This document shows, one piece after another, positions 8,310 to 17,528 of a DNA stretch of 64,000 nucleotides. Origin of the DNA: Pectobacterium betavasculorum. GTDB taxonomy: Bacteria; Pseudomonadota; Gammaproteobacteria; Enterobacterales; Enterobacteriaceae. Position 1 is the first letter of the stretch. The number at the start of each line of letters is the position of its first letter. The notes under the pieces were generated by a model. It had not been told where the DNA came from and searched no databases. It saw only the letters and a list, made by a program, of their open reading frames with translations. Position numbers and translations under genes: made by a program. The stretch is from contig NZ_JQHM01000010.1 in assembly GCF_000749845.1 (NCBI RefSeq), positions 1-64,000 on the forward strand, written 5' to 3'.

Positions 8310-9512
8310 ATGTCACTTTACCGCACTTTTACGGCGGATGACGCTGTTGAATATGCTCGCCAGTACGGCGGTGTCAGTCAGCCGCAAACGCTGGTAGCCG
8401 CAGAAGAGATCGGCGATGGCAATCTGAATCTGGTGTTTAAAATTAAAGATGAAACGGGTGTCAGTCGGGTGATTGTTAAACAGGCGCTTCCCTACGTGCG
8501 CTGTGTCGGAGAATCCTGGCCGCTGACGCTCGACCGCGCCCGCATTGAAGCTGAAACGCTGCTGACACACGCGCGTTTTTGTCCGCAACATACCGTGACG
8601 GTGTTACATCACGATCCCGAACTGGCGGTGATGGTTCAGGAAGATCTCTCCGATCATCGCATCTGGCGCAGCGAGTTGATCAAGGGAGTGGATTATCCTC
8701 AGGCGGCGGCGCAGTTAGGGGAATATCTGGCACAAACGTTATTCCATACTTCTGATTTCTATCAGCATCCGCATGAGAAGAAAGCGGCGGTGAGCCAGTT
8801 CACTAACCCTGAACTGTGTGAGATTACCGAAGATCTTTTCTTTACCGACCCTTATATCGATCACGAAAGAAATCAGTTTGATGCGGCGCTGACGCCGGAT
8901 GTACTGGCATTGCGTGACGATCGGGCGTTGAAGCTGGCGGTGGCGAGGCTGAAGCACGGCTTCCTGAGTAAAGCTGAAGCGCTGCTGCACGGTGACATCC
9001 ATAGCGGATCGATCTTTGTCGCGGAAGGGCGCTTAAAGGCGATTGATGCTGAATTCGGTTTCTATGGGCCGATGGGGTTTGACGTCGGCACCGCGATTGG
9101 CAACCTGCTGCTGAATTATTGTGGCCTGCCGGGGCTATTAGCCCCGCGTGAGGCGGCGGCAGGGCGTGAACGGCGTCTGGAGGATATCCGTACGCTGTGG
9201 CAGACTTTTTCCGCTCGTTTTCTGGCACTGAATGAAAGTGACAGCCGCGATCCGGCGCTGGCGGAATCGGGCTATGCCGCGCTGTTTTTGCAGCAGGTTT
9301 GGCTAGATGCTATCGGCTACTGTGGAACTGAACTGATTCGTCGCACGATTGGGCTGGCGCACGTTGTGGATCTGGACAGCATTCAGGAGGCGGAAGCGCG
9401 TTTAGCGTGTCAGCGCCATGCTCTTTCGCTGGGCAGAACGTTGGTGCTGGCGGCTCCGCATATCGCGGATGTGGATGCGCTACTGGCGCGTGTGCGGCAG
9501 AGCGGTGCTTAA
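8310..9512 (+). CDS. mtnK: 5-methylthioribose kinase
   Basis: 400 residues, full length. MtnK phosphorylates 5-methylthioribose at position 1, feeding MtnA. It has a protein-kinase-like (APH) fold: a nucleotide loop at [13 protein letters not shown] (~30-42), the lysine strand [12 protein letters not shown], the catalytic loop [13 protein letters not shown] (~228-240) and the metal-binding [16 protein letters not shown] (~246-262). An AGGAG ribosome site precedes the ATG. Transcription probably starts within the MetJ-controlled gap. Confidence 0.96.
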   Translation: MSLYRTFTADDAVEYARQYGGVSQPQTLVAAEEIGDGNLNLVFKIKDETGVSRVIVKQALPYVRCVGESWPLTLDRARIEAETLLTHARFCPQHTVTVLHHDPELAVMVQEDLSDHRIWRSELIKGVDYPQAAAQLGEYLAQTLFHTSDFYQHPHEKKAAVSQFTNPELCEITEDLFFTDPYIDHERNQFDAALTPDVLALRDDRALKLAVARLKHGFLSKAEALLHGDIHSGSIFVAEGRLKAIDAEFGFYGPMGFDVGTAIGNLLLNYCGLPGLLAPREAAAGRERRLEDIRTLWQTFSARFLALNESDSRDPALAESGYAALFLQQVWLDAIGYCGTELIRRTIGLAHVVDLDSIQEAEARLACQRHALSLGRTLVLAAPHIADVDALLARVRQSGA

Positions 9513-9535
9513 TAATTAGTTAGCAATTCCATGAT

Positions 9536-9566
9536 CCGCTCCCGTCAACAAATCTGATGGGAGCGG
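9536..9566. terminator. Hairpin after mtnK, terminator-like
   Basis: CCGCTCCC (9536-9543) pairs with GGGAGCGG (9559-9566), extended by GTC/GAT, around a 9-base loop. There is no clear T-run on either side, so rho-independent function is uncertain. It sits between convergent mtnK and yajD. Confidence 0.45.
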
Positions 9567-9587
9567 CAATCTGATGATGTCTTATCT

Positions 9588-9938
9588 CTATTTCTTCCCT
9601 TTATTCATCATGGCCTGTAAATCCGCGAAAGGATTATGCGTGGCAACCCCAACATCTTTCTGCGCATCTTCACCTGCAACGACGGTCGAACCGTACATAT
9701 CCGCATCGGTGTATTTCGAATGCTCATGGTCGTGGCAGTAGAGGCAGAGCATTTCCCAGTTACTGCCGTCTTCTGGGTTATTGCTGTGATCGTGATCGAT
9801 GTGGTGAACGGTTAATTCACGCAGGTTGGAATAGACGAACTCACGTGAACAACGACCGCACACCCACGGGAAAAGTTTGAGCGCTTTTTCGCGGTAGCCG
9901 CTTTCAAGTCTGGCGTAGTTCTTAGGGATGTAAGCCAT
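9588..9938 (-). CDS. yajD: YajD family HNH nuclease
   Basis: 116 residues, the usual length for YajD. HNH endonuclease domain with CxxC at WVCGRCSREF, the histidine pair ELTVHHIDHDHSNNPEDGSN and a second CxxC/H at LCLYCHDHEHSK. The four cysteines make a structural zinc site and HHIDHDH carries the catalytic residues. The cellular role of YajD is not established. It is a single gene between mtnK and fadE, both with different functions. Confidence 0.93.
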   Translation of the reverse strand: MAYIPKNYARLESGYREKALKLFPWVCGRCSREFVYSNLRELTVHHIDHDHSNNPEDGSNWEMLCLYCHDHEHSKYTDADMYGSTVVAGEDAQKDVGVATHNPFADLQAMMNKGKK

Positions 9939-10006
9939 GTGTAGGGTTTCATTCAGAAGGAAAGATGATATGGATTTTACAACTGATGCACGTGTAAAGG
10001 AAAGAA

Positions 10007-10027
10007 CAGGCCGGTATAACCGGCCTG
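10007..10027 (-). terminator. fadE terminator hairpin
   Basis: CAGGCCGG (10007-10014) and CCGGCCTG (10020-10027) form a perfect 8-bp stem with loop TATAA, 15 bp beyond the fadE stop. On the minus strand it is followed by TTCTTTCC. Confidence 0.7.
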
Positions 10028-10041
10028 ATTCTCGCTTCTAT

Positions 10042-12489
10042 TTATGCTGCTTCGGTCTTTCTTTCTGGCTGCGTTACGGACGCGGGCCTGTTGGCGGCCA
10101 GTGCGTCGAACGCAAAGTCATCCACGTTGATTGAACGTAAGCGGCTGGCTTCGGCTTTGGTCAGAATTCCCGCTTCTTCTGCGGTAATCTGACCTTCGAT
10201 CAGCGCTTGCTCTGCCAGTTGATCCAATCGCATGAACGGCAGCGGTTTATCGCTGGCCTTCGACAGGCGGTGGTAAATCGGCTCGGCTGCGATGATATCC
10301 CGCAATGCTTCTTCCAGCAGCCCGACAGGATTGTGCTCACTGGCAACCAGATATTGGCCGCGTCCCAGACGACTGCGCGTTTCCGATGGCGTTTGCAGAA
10401 TCTTCGCGACCTCATGGTCGAGGCGGTCAGACGGCGCAGCGCAGCGCAGACCCAGCGGGAAGATGATGAAAGTCAGCAGACCCGCGACGGCACGATTCGG
10501 GAAGTTACGCAGCAGCTCGTCCAGCGCCTGCTCGGCCTGATGCAGACTGTCCTGCACGCCCCAGTGCACCAGCGGTAGATCCGCTTTCTGGCGACCTTCA
10601 TCCTCATAGCGTTTCAGTGTCGCAGAGGCTAAATAGAGCTGGCTGAGAATATCCCCTAAACGTGCCGAGATACGCTCACGACGCTTTAGGCTGCCGCCCA
10701 GTACCGCCATCGACACATCTGCCAGCAGGGCCAGATTCGCACTGAGTCGGTTGAGCTGTTGGTAGTAGCGACGCGTTTTGTCGTTCACTGGCGCACGGCT
10801 TAGAAGGCCGTTGGTCAGGCCGAGCCAGAAGCTGCGCACCTTATTACTGCCGACATGGCCGATGTGACCAACCAGCGCACGGTCAAAGCGTGACACATCG
10901 TTGTCCTGCGCGGCTGCCATTTCTTCCAGCACATAAGGGTGACAGCGAATGGCACCTTGCCCGAAGATGATCATGCTGCGCGTCAGGATATTCGCCCCTT
11001 CCACGGTGATGGCAATCGGGGCACCCTGATAGCTGCGCGCCAGAAAGTTGGACGGGCCGAGACAGATTCCTTTACCCCCGGCGATATCCATCGCATCCAG
11101 CACGCTGCGCTGACCTCTGTGGGTACAGTGGTATTTGACGATAGCGGAAAGCACCGCTGGTTTTTCACCCTGCATGATGCCGCTGGTAATCAACGTTGCG
11201 GCAGCGTCCATCACGTAAGCGTTACCCGCTATGCGTGCCAGTGGCTCTTCGATGCCTTCCATCTTACCGATGGAGATTTTGAACTGGCGGCGGATGTGGG
11301 CGTAAGCACCGATGCCGAGGGCAATCGATTTCAGCCCGCCAGTAGAGTTGGACGGTAGCGTAATGCCGCGCCCAACTGACAGGCACTCCATCAACATACG
11401 CCAGCCCTGACCTGCCATTTTCGCACCACCAATGATGTAATCCAGCGGGACAAAAATGTTCTCACCCTGCGTCGGCCCGTTTTGGAACGGAATGTTCAGC
11501 GGGAAATGGCGGCGGCCGATTTTAACGCCGTCGGTATCCGTCGGAATTAACGCACAGGTAATCCCTATGTCATCCTCATCACCTAGCAGGTGATCGGGAT
11601 CGTACAGCTTAAAGGCCAGACCGAGCACGGTGGCGACTGGCGCAAGTGTGATATAGCGTTTATTCCAGGTCAGGCGCATACCTACGACCTGTTCCCCGTG
11701 CCAATTGCCGTAGCAGACAATGCCGATATCGGGAATCGAACCCGCATCAGATCCGGCTTCCGGGCTGGTCAGCGCAAAGCAGGGAACTTCCTGACCGCGT
11801 GCCAAGCGTGGCAGATAGTGATCTTTTTGCGCTTGCGTACCGTAGTGTTGCAGCAGTTCGCCGGGGCCGAGTGAGTTGGGAACACCGACGGTGATCGCCA
11901 CAATACTGGAGACGCCCGACAGTTTTTGCAGCACCTGCGCTTGTGCATAGGCAGAGAATTCCAGCCCACCGTATTGCTTTTTAATGATCATGGCGAAGAA
12001 GCGATGTTCTTTTAAAAATGTCCACAGTTCCGGTGGAATATCGGCGCGTTCGTGGGTGATTTCAAAGTCGTTGGCCATCCGGCAGGCTTCTGCAACTGGC
12101 CCGTCGATAAACGCCTGCTCTTCAGCCGTTAACTGCGGGCGCGGGTAGTTATGCAGCTTTTTCCAGTCTGGTGCGCCGCGAAACAGGTCGCCTTCCCACC
12201 AGGTTGTTCCTGCATCGATCGCTTCTTTTTCCGTGTTCGACATCGGCGGCATGACCTTCTGGAACATGCGTAGTGCGGAAGCGGAAACCAGCTTTTGACG
12301 CAGGGCGGGAACCGTAATCGGAATCAGCAGAAGCACGAGCGGAATCATCAACCAGACGGGCCACAGCAATACCGCGGACATGGCGGCGAAGTAGGCCAGC
12401 AGTATGGCGCTGCCGAGCAGCAGGCTGAGCCGATGGTAAAACATCGCGCCGATGATAATCAGTAGGAGGAGGATACTGATAGCAACCAT
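10042..12489 (-). CDS. fadE: Acyl-CoA dehydrogenase FadE
   Basis: 815 residues, matching the large enterobacterial FadE. It catalyses the first oxidation of fatty-acid beta-oxidation, acyl-CoA to trans-2-enoyl-CoA, using FAD. The N-terminus has two hydrophobic segments (residues ~1-20 and 25-60), so it is probably membrane associated. FAD/substrate motifs include [18 protein letters not shown] (~245-262) and [19 protein letters not shown] (~495-513). The C-terminal DUF1974 extension follows. A FadR operator lies ~120 bp upstream. Confidence 0.97.
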   Translation of the reverse strand: MVAISILLLLIIIGAMFYHRLSLLLGSAILLAYFAAMSAVLLWPVWLMIPLVLLLIPITVPALRQKLVSASALRMFQKVMPPMSNTEKEAIDAGTTWWEGDLFRGAPDWKKLHNYPRPQLTAEEQAFIDGPVAEACRMANDFEITHERADIPPELWTFLKEHRFFAMIIKKQYGGLEFSAYAQAQVLQKLSGVSSIVAITVGVPNSLGPGELLQHYGTQAQKDHYLPRLARGQEVPCFALTSPEAGSDAGSIPDIGIVCYGNWHGEQVVGMRLTWNKRYITLAPVATVLGLAFKLYDPDHLLGDEDDIGITCALIPTDTDGVKIGRRHFPLNIPFQNGPTQGENIFVPLDYIIGGAKMAGQGWRMLMECLSVGRGITLPSNSTGGLKSIALGIGAYAHIRRQFKISIGKMEGIEEPLARIAGNAYVMDAAATLITSGIMQGEKPAVLSAIVKYHCTHRGQRSVLDAMDIAGGKGICLGPSNFLARSYQGAPIAITVEGANILTRSMIIFGQGAIRCHPYVLEEMAAAQDNDVSRFDRALVGHIGHVGSNKVRSFWLGLTNGLLSRAPVNDKTRRYYQQLNRLSANLALLADVSMAVLGGSLKRRERISARLGDILSQLYLASATLKRYEDEGRQKADLPLVHWGVQDSLHQAEQALDELLRNFPNRAVAGLLTFIIFPLGLRCAAPSDRLDHEVAKILQTPSETRSRLGRGQYLVASEHNPVGLLEEALRDIIAAEPIYHRLSKASDKPLPFMRLDQLAEQALIEGQITAEEAGILTKAEASRLRSINVDDFAFDALAANRPASVTQPERKTEAA

Positions 12490-12835
12490 AACGTGTCTCC
12501 AGCATGTGATCGAATTAAGGGTTTCCCCCTTCCACCGAGCGTTACGTGATAGTGGAAAGCGAGAGCCGTTTCATCAGTGAAATAAGGCGTAATAGGTCAA
12601 TGTTGTAAGAGGTCTGACCTGTTGCTTATATTTGTTGTAGTTTATTTGATTATTTTTATCAATTTGTTTACATCATAATTACAACTCACTTCACAAACCG
12701 AGCGACCGTCGTAAGTTTCCTGACAGGCATCAGCGATCCTCTCGATCCCGTGATTACGCGCTTCTCGCTGTTTGTTCAATCCGCTACACTGCATGCAGAA
12801 GATGATACTGTCACCAGACAAAATGAGAGGATTCC
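12490..12835. other. fadE-gmhA divergent intergenic region
   Basis: 346 bp holding the FadR site and the promoters of both genes. No further coding sequence is supported. A short AT-rich block (12626-12680) is a plausible location for the fadE promoter. Confidence 0.6.
12607..12623. promoter_or_regulatory. FadR operator upstream of fadE
   Basis: AAGAGGTCTGACCTGTT matches the FadR consensus AACTGGTCNGACCAGTT, including the core GGTC-N-GACC. It lies between divergent fadE and gmhA, about 120 bp upstream of fadE, as in E. coli where FadR represses fadE in the absence of long-chain acyl-CoA. Confidence 0.8.
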
Positions 12836-13417
12836 ATGTATCAGGATTTAATCCGTAGTGAACTGAAAGAAGCGGCAGAAACACTGAATAATTTCTTGAG
12901 TGATGATGCAAACATTCAGTCGATTCAAAACGCTGCGGTACTGCTGGCTAACGCGTTTAAAGCGGGTGGTAAAGTGATTTCCTGCGGTAACGGTGGCTCA
13001 CACTGTGATGCGATGCACTTTGCCGAAGAGCTGACCGGTCGCTACCGTGAGAATCGTCCGGGCTATCCGGCCATTGCGATTTCCGATCCGAGCCATCTGT
13101 CTTGTGTCAGCAACGATTTTGGCTACGATTTTGTCTTCTCCCGTTACGTTGAATCGCTGGGACGTGCAGGTGATGTGCTGCTGGGGATTTCTACTTCTGG
13201 TAATTCTGGCAATATCATTAAAGCCATTGCTGCGGCAAAAGCGAAAGGCATGAAGGTCATTACGCTAACGGGGAAAGACGGCGGTAAAATGGCGGGATCG
13301 GCCGATGTGGAAATCCGTGTTCCGCACTTCGGTTATGCCGATCGCATTCAGGAAATCCATATCAAAGCGATTCACATCCTGATTCAACTGATTGAAAAAG
13401 AGATGGCGGATCAGTAA
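12836..13417 (+). CDS. gmhA: Phosphoheptose isomerase
   Basis: 193 residues. GmhA (LpcA) isomerises sedoheptulose 7-phosphate to D-glycero-D-manno-heptose 7-phosphate, the first step of ADP-heptose synthesis for the LPS inner core. SIS domain with [20 protein letters not shown] (~51-70), the serine-rich phosphate site [10 protein letters not shown] (~118-127), and the C-terminal [17 protein letters not shown] with catalytic residues. Start ATG chosen by MYQDLIR, conserved in E. coli. It is divergent from fadE, as in E. coli. Confidence 0.98.
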   Translation: MYQDLIRSELKEAAETLNNFLSDDANIQSIQNAAVLLANAFKAGGKVISCGNGGSHCDAMHFAEELTGRYRENRPGYPAIAISDPSHLSCVSNDFGYDFVFSRYVESLGRAGDVLLGISTSGNSGNIIKAIAAAKAKGMKVITLTGKDGGKMAGSADVEIRVPHFGYADRIQEIHIKAIHILIQLIEKEMADQ

Positions 13418-13509
13418 GCCGTATTAATAGGCTCTACATAGTTCGAGTTTCAGGTCGTCAACGTATAGGCAACTTGAAATATGACGAGAAGGGAAGGGTT
13501 GGAAGTCAG

Positions 13510-14277
13510 ATGTGTGAACTGCTGGGGATGAGCGCGAATGTACCGACGGATATCTGCTTTAGCTTTACCGGGCTGATACAACGCGGTGGGAAAACTGGGC
13601 CGCATCGAGATGGCTGGGGGATTACCTTTTATGAAGGGAACGGCTGTCGTACGTTCAAAGATCCGCTACCAAGCTATAACTCGCCGATTGCCCGGCTGGT
13701 GCAGGATTATCCGATTAAATCCTGTGCGGTGATTTCACATATTCGACAGGCGAATCGTGGCGCCGTGTCGCTGGAAAATACCCATCCGTTTACTCGCGAG
13801 CTATGGGGGCGAAACTGGACATACGCCCACAATGGGCAGTTGAAAGGTTACCATTCGCTTAAGACGGGCATGTTTCGTCCTGTCGGCCAGACGGACAGCG
13901 AATTTGCTTTCTGCTGGCTACTGTCCCAACTGTCCGAGCGTTATCCGCGCACACCGGGTAACTGGCCAGCGGTATTCCGTTATATCGCTAAACAGGCGGA
14001 TGTCCTGCGTGAGAAAGGCGTGTTTAACATGCTGCTGTCGGACGGGCGCTTTGTGATGGGGTATTGTTCAACCAAACTCTACTGGATCACCCGCCGCGCG
14101 CCGTTTGGTAAAGCGACGCTGTTGGATCAGGATGTGGAGATTGATTTCCAGCAGCAGACGACACCCAATGATGTCGTCACCGTGCTGGCGACGCAGCCGT
14201 TAACGGGTAATGAAGCCTGGCATCAGATTATGCCAGGTGAATTCGTTCTATTTTGTTTCGGCGAACGCATACTTTAA
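13510..14277 (+). CDS. yafJ: Class II glutamine amidotransferase YafJ
   Basis: 255 residues starting MCELLGMSANVPTD; the start is fixed by the catalytic N-terminal Cys2 that must be exposed. The Ntn-hydrolase fold of class II amidotransferases is seen in HRDGWGITFYEG (~40-50), SHIRQANRG and NTHPFTREL and WTYAHNGQL. The acceptor substrate is unknown. Located after gmhA as in E. coli. Its 3' end overlaps the convergent yafK by 30 bp. Confidence 0.94.
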   Translation: MCELLGMSANVPTDICFSFTGLIQRGGKTGPHRDGWGITFYEGNGCRTFKDPLPSYNSPIARLVQDYPIKSCAVISHIRQANRGAVSLENTHPFTRELWGRNWTYAHNGQLKGYHSLKTGMFRPVGQTDSEFAFCWLLSQLSERYPRTPGNWPAVFRYIAKQADVLREKGVFNMLLSDGRFVMGYCSTKLYWITRRAPFGKATLLDQDVEIDFQQQTTPNDVVTVLATQPLTGNEAWHQIMPGEFVLFCFGERIL

Positions 14278-14982
14278 GGTTGGCTGACTGGTCATCAACG
14301 GTGGGTTAACGACATATTGCCCGTTAAAAACCGTGATGGCCGGCGGCTGATTGTGCTGATTAAAATAGGTGTACCCCGGCTGAAGCTGTTTCCAGAAGCT
14401 GGCGTAGGTGGAACTACGGTGGCGCTGCATATTCTGTTCCGTCATGCGGAACGGATAGATGGCGATATCAATTTTCGCCTGCCCATGGCGTAGCGCCGCT
14501 TCGGCATAGCGATAAATCTCATCCATGTAGTTGTTGGTCATGGCATAGCAGCCAACCGACACGCATTCGCCGTGGATCATTAAATAGCGGCCAGAATATC
14601 CCTGTGATTTATCATAGTCGTTGGGGAAACCGATATTGATCGCGCGGTAATATTGGCTGTCTGGCTTGAGCTGGCGCAAATCGACCTGATAGAAACCTTC
14701 CGGGCTTTTTAAATCACCTTCAACGCGTTTTGGCCCTAATCCGCCCGAATATTTACAAATTGGATATTGTTCCAATAAACGATATTCGTTGCCGACTTTC
14801 GCATAAAGTTCGAATATTCGCTCTTCTTTAAAGATCTGAATATAGATCGGAGAGCCTAATAATTGCTGTTTTAATTCTTTTGCTATCGGCGCAAGCGGCG
14901 GCGCGATCTCGCTGGCGGCGCTGGTAACAACAAGAGAAGGCAAAAAAAACAACATCGCAAACGATAGCGCGATTTTTTGCAT
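14248..14982 (-). CDS. yafK: Murein YkuD-fold protein YafK (DpaA-type)
   Basis: 244 residues with a cleavable signal peptide (hydrophobic residues ~4-20, cleavage near SAASE). YkuD domain with the catalytic motif HGECVSVGCYAMTN (~135-148), including the active cysteine. In E. coli the homologue (also called DpaA/LdtF) releases Braun lipoprotein from diaminopimelate of peptidoglycan in the periplasm. Convergent overlap with yafJ is conserved synteny. Confidence 0.93.
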   Translation of the reverse strand: MQKIALSFAMLFFLPSLVVTSAASEIAPPLAPIAKELKQQLLGSPIYIQIFKEERIFELYAKVGNEYRLLEQYPICKYSGGLGPKRVEGDLKSPEGFYQVDLRQLKPDSQYYRAINIGFPNDYDKSQGYSGRYLMIHGECVSVGCYAMTNNYMDEIYRYAEAALRHGQAKIDIAIYPFRMTEQNMQRHRSSTYASFWKQLQPGYTYFNQHNQPPAITVFNGQYVVNPPLMTSQPTLKYAFAETK

Positions 14983-15248
14983 TATGGTTCCTGATAATAA
15001 AATTGCTGTGCTACATGCGGTATCCCTGTAGCGCTACTGGCGTTTTAGCGTAAGAGTTGGGCGACCGTTATGGTTCTGTATTTCGTCGTCATAGATAACG
15101 ATGAAAACGAAATCACATTATCATTGGTTTCATATTAATCAAGCGTTGAAAAGCGCTAAAAAATAACATTTACAAAAAATGGCCCGAAAGAATGCGAGCC
15201 ATTCAATTTGAGATCGTTTTTACGTCGTTAATTGCGGAGAAAAGCGTA

Positions 15249-15545
15249 TCAGGCGCGGGTGGCTTCTATCATCATAATGTCGGTGACAAAGGAACCGTCG
15301 GGCTGTACCTCAAAATGCTGCACAACCTCGTCTGCCAGCGTTTTCTGCAACTCGCGAATAGCGACAGTGAAATGTTCTGGTGTACGCATACGTGCGATCC
15401 AACTGCTGAATTCCAGCGTCAACCTGTCGCTGGTGACGTTACGCACAATAAACCCCTCTTCTGTAAACAGACTCAGCCATTCGCCCGGCGCGTAGTTGCG
15501 CACATGTGAGGTGTCACGCAGCTTCTCTACCGTCTGCAAATACGC
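15249..15545 (-). pseudogene. yafE: 5'-truncated yafE (methyltransferase C-terminal remnant)
   Basis: The frame codes for about 97 residues, LQTVEKLRDTSHVRNY through DIMMIEATRA, matching the C-terminal third of the ~250-residue SAM-dependent methyltransferase YafE. An in-frame TGA at 15546-15548 closes it on the 5' side, and the SAM-binding domain is missing altogether. The remaining part is well conserved, so the loss may be recent. It overlaps the 5' end of the divergent XRE regulator. Confidence 0.8.
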
Positions 15546-16330
15546 TCATATCTGCCAATTCTCTGAGTGGTCCAAAAGCGTTGGGAGCGTTCTTACGGGC
15601 GTTGCGTGAGCGGACAACGCCTGAAATGGTTGGTCTGCCTGCCTCTGGGCGGCGGCGCACCAGCGGATTGCGCCGCGAAGAATTGGCGCAAATCGCCCGA
15701 ATTAGCACCACCTGGTATACCTGGATTGAGCAGGGGCGTGATGTGTCCGCTTCGGCCTCTGCGTTGACCCGTTTATCACAGACATTAAAACTGGAACCCG
15801 CCGAGCACGACTACCTTTTTAGTCTTGCTGGCGTGAAGGATCCTCAGAAGCAGAATAGGGCAACGTCGCTGGATGTACAGGTTGCTGCCAGCCTGCACCA
15901 CATTATCTGCCCTGCGTATCTTCTGGATGGTTGCTGGAATATGCTCGCGTGGAATGCGCCGTCGGAACAGTTGTTTGCCGGATGGTTGGGAAACGATCCC
16001 GAACCGAATCTGCTGCGCTTCATGTTTCTTAATCCACTGGCACGATCGCTGGTGGTGGACTGGCCGGAACGAGCAAAGCGCGTGGTGGCAGAGTTTCGTG
16101 CGGAATCAAGTCATTACGCGATAAACGAGTCCGTAAGGCAAATCGTGATGGCGCTGTGTGAAGAAAGCTGCGAATTCAACCTTCGGTGGTCGCAGCAGGC
16201 AGTCACCGCCCGTGAAGGCGGCGAACGACGTTTTCATCATCCTTTGCTTGGCGATGTGGCCTATCATCAACAGACTTTCCATCCTGCCGGTCATGGGGAA
16301 GTTAAGCTGGTGATGCTCATCATGCAGTAA
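15506..16330 (+). CDS. XRE family regulator with MmyB-like ligand domain
   Basis: Up to 274 residues. The helix-turn-helix is at RRRTSGLRREELAQIARIST (~48-67) followed by TWYTWIEQGRDVSASASAL, the standard arrangement of this family. A C-terminal MmyB-like ligand-binding domain follows (LDGCWNMLAWN, FMFLNPLARSLVVDW). It is probably a transcription factor for a small-molecule response. The start is uncertain: homologues usually begin a few residues before KALGAFLRALRE, but only ATA and TCT codons stand there, so the ATG used lies inside the yafE remnant. The original start may have been lost with the yafE deletion. Confidence 0.8.
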   Translation: MRCHAASLPSANTLISANSLSGPKALGAFLRALRERTTPEMVGLPASGRRRTSGLRREELAQIARISTTWYTWIEQGRDVSASASALTRLSQTLKLEPAEHDYLFSLAGVKDPQKQNRATSLDVQVAASLHHIICPAYLLDGCWNMLAWNAPSEQLFAGWLGNDPEPNLLRFMFLNPLARSLVVDWPERAKRVVAEFRAESSHYAINESVRQIVMALCEESCEFNLRWSQQAVTAREGGERRFHHPLLGDVAYHQQTFHPAGHGEVKLVMLIMQ

Positions 16331-16371
16331 ACACGGCAAGCACCGCGCAACTTGTCTACACTGACTTTGAT

Positions 16372-16387
16372 CTGTATATTCATACAG
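16372..16387. promoter_or_regulatory. LexA box upstream of dinB
   Basis: CTGTATATTCATACAG is a near-perfect SOS box (CTG-N10-CAG with AT-rich core), ending 18 bp before the dinB ATG. dinB is therefore expected to be repressed by LexA and induced by DNA damage. Confidence 0.9.
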
Positions 16388-16405
16388 CATTGTCAGAGGG
16401 CTAGT

Positions 16406-17464
16406 ATGCGCAAAATCATTCATGTTGATATGGACTGCTTCTACGCAGCAATTGAGATGCGCGACAACCCACGCCTGCGCGATATTCCTCTGGCGATTGG
16501 TGGAAGCGCCGATCGACGCGGCGTTATTAGCACCGCTAACTATCCTGCCCGCCGCTACGGTGTCCGCAGCGCGATGGCGACCGCCACCGCCCTGCGCCTG
16601 TGTCCGAACCTCACGTTGTTACCGGGGCGCATGGACGTCTATAAGTCCACCTCGCGTCAAATCCGCGAGATTTTCGCCCGCTACACCTCTCTGATCGAAC
16701 CGCTTTCTCTGGATGAAGCCTATCTCGATGTCACCGATAGTCCGCATTGCAACGGTTCGGCAACGCGGATCGCTGAAGAAATCCGTAAAACCATTGCGCA
16801 TGAACTGAATCTGACAGCCTCGGCAGGGATTGCGCCGATCAAGTTTTTGGCGAAGGTCGCGTCTGAGTTAAATAAGCCGAATGGACAATATGTGATTACA
16901 CCGGAGCAGGTGGATGATTTCCTGCTCGCGCTGCCGCTGGAGAAAATTCCCGGCGTCGGAAAAGTGACGGCGAAACGGCTGGAAGAACGTGGCCTGCATA
17001 CCTGTGCCGATGTGCGGGAGTATGCGCTGGCGGATCTGCTAAAAGCGTTCGGCAAGTTTGGCCGGGTGCTATGGGAGCGATGTCAGGGGATTGACGATCG
17101 GCGGATTTCACCGGATCGGCTGAGGAAGTCGGTTGGGGTAGAGAAGACGCTGGCGCAGGATATCCACGACTGGGATCAGTGTGAAAATTTGATCGAACAG
17201 CTTTATCAGGAGCTGGAAGTTCGTCTGAAACGGGTAAAGCCCGACCTGCATATTGCGCGTCAGGGGGTAAAACTCAAGTTTGATGATTTTCAGCAAACGA
17301 CGCAGGAACATGTGTGGCCAGTATTGAATAAACAAGATCTATTGAAGCTGGCGCAACAAACCTGGCAGGAGCGGCGTAAATCCAGAGGCGTCAGACTGGT
17401 TGGGCTGCATGTGACGCTGCTCGACCCGCAAATTGAGCGCCAACTGGTGTTTGATTGGGGGTAG
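16406..17464 (+). CDS. dinB: DNA polymerase IV
   Basis: 352 residues, Y-family translesion polymerase. Start at [18 protein letters not shown], which carries the first catalytic aspartate (D8); [10 protein letters not shown] (~102-111) holds the second acidic pair. The palm, thumb ([17 protein letters not shown]) and little-finger domains are all present. The C-terminus ends LVFDWG; the usual longer clamp-binding tail is shortened to the QLVF-type motif. In E. coli the operon continues with yafNOP; here a terminator follows directly. Confidence 0.97.
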   Translation: MRKIIHVDMDCFYAAIEMRDNPRLRDIPLAIGGSADRRGVISTANYPARRYGVRSAMATATALRLCPNLTLLPGRMDVYKSTSRQIREIFARYTSLIEPLSLDEAYLDVTDSPHCNGSATRIAEEIRKTIAHELNLTASAGIAPIKFLAKVASELNKPNGQYVITPEQVDDFLLALPLEKIPGVGKVTAKRLEERGLHTCADVREYALADLLKAFGKFGRVLWERCQGIDDRRISPDRLRKSVGVEKTLAQDIHDWDQCENLIEQLYQELEVRLKRVKPDLHIARQGVKLKFDDFQQTTQEHVWPVLNKQDLLKLAQQTWQERRKSRGVRLVGLHVTLLDPQIERQLVFDWG

Positions 17465-17486
17465 TCGGAGATGGTTGGGAATAAAA

Positions 17487-17516
17487 AGGCGACGGATAGT
17501 CGTCGCCTCGGTTTTT
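17487..17516. terminator. Bidirectional terminator between dinB and pepD
   Basis: AGGCGACG (17487-17494) and CGTCGCCT (17501-17508) form an 8-bp stem with a 6-base loop. A T-run (17512-17516) follows on the plus strand and an A-run precedes (T-run for the minus strand). Confidence 0.88.
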
Positions 17517-17528
17517 ACAGTAATGCGG

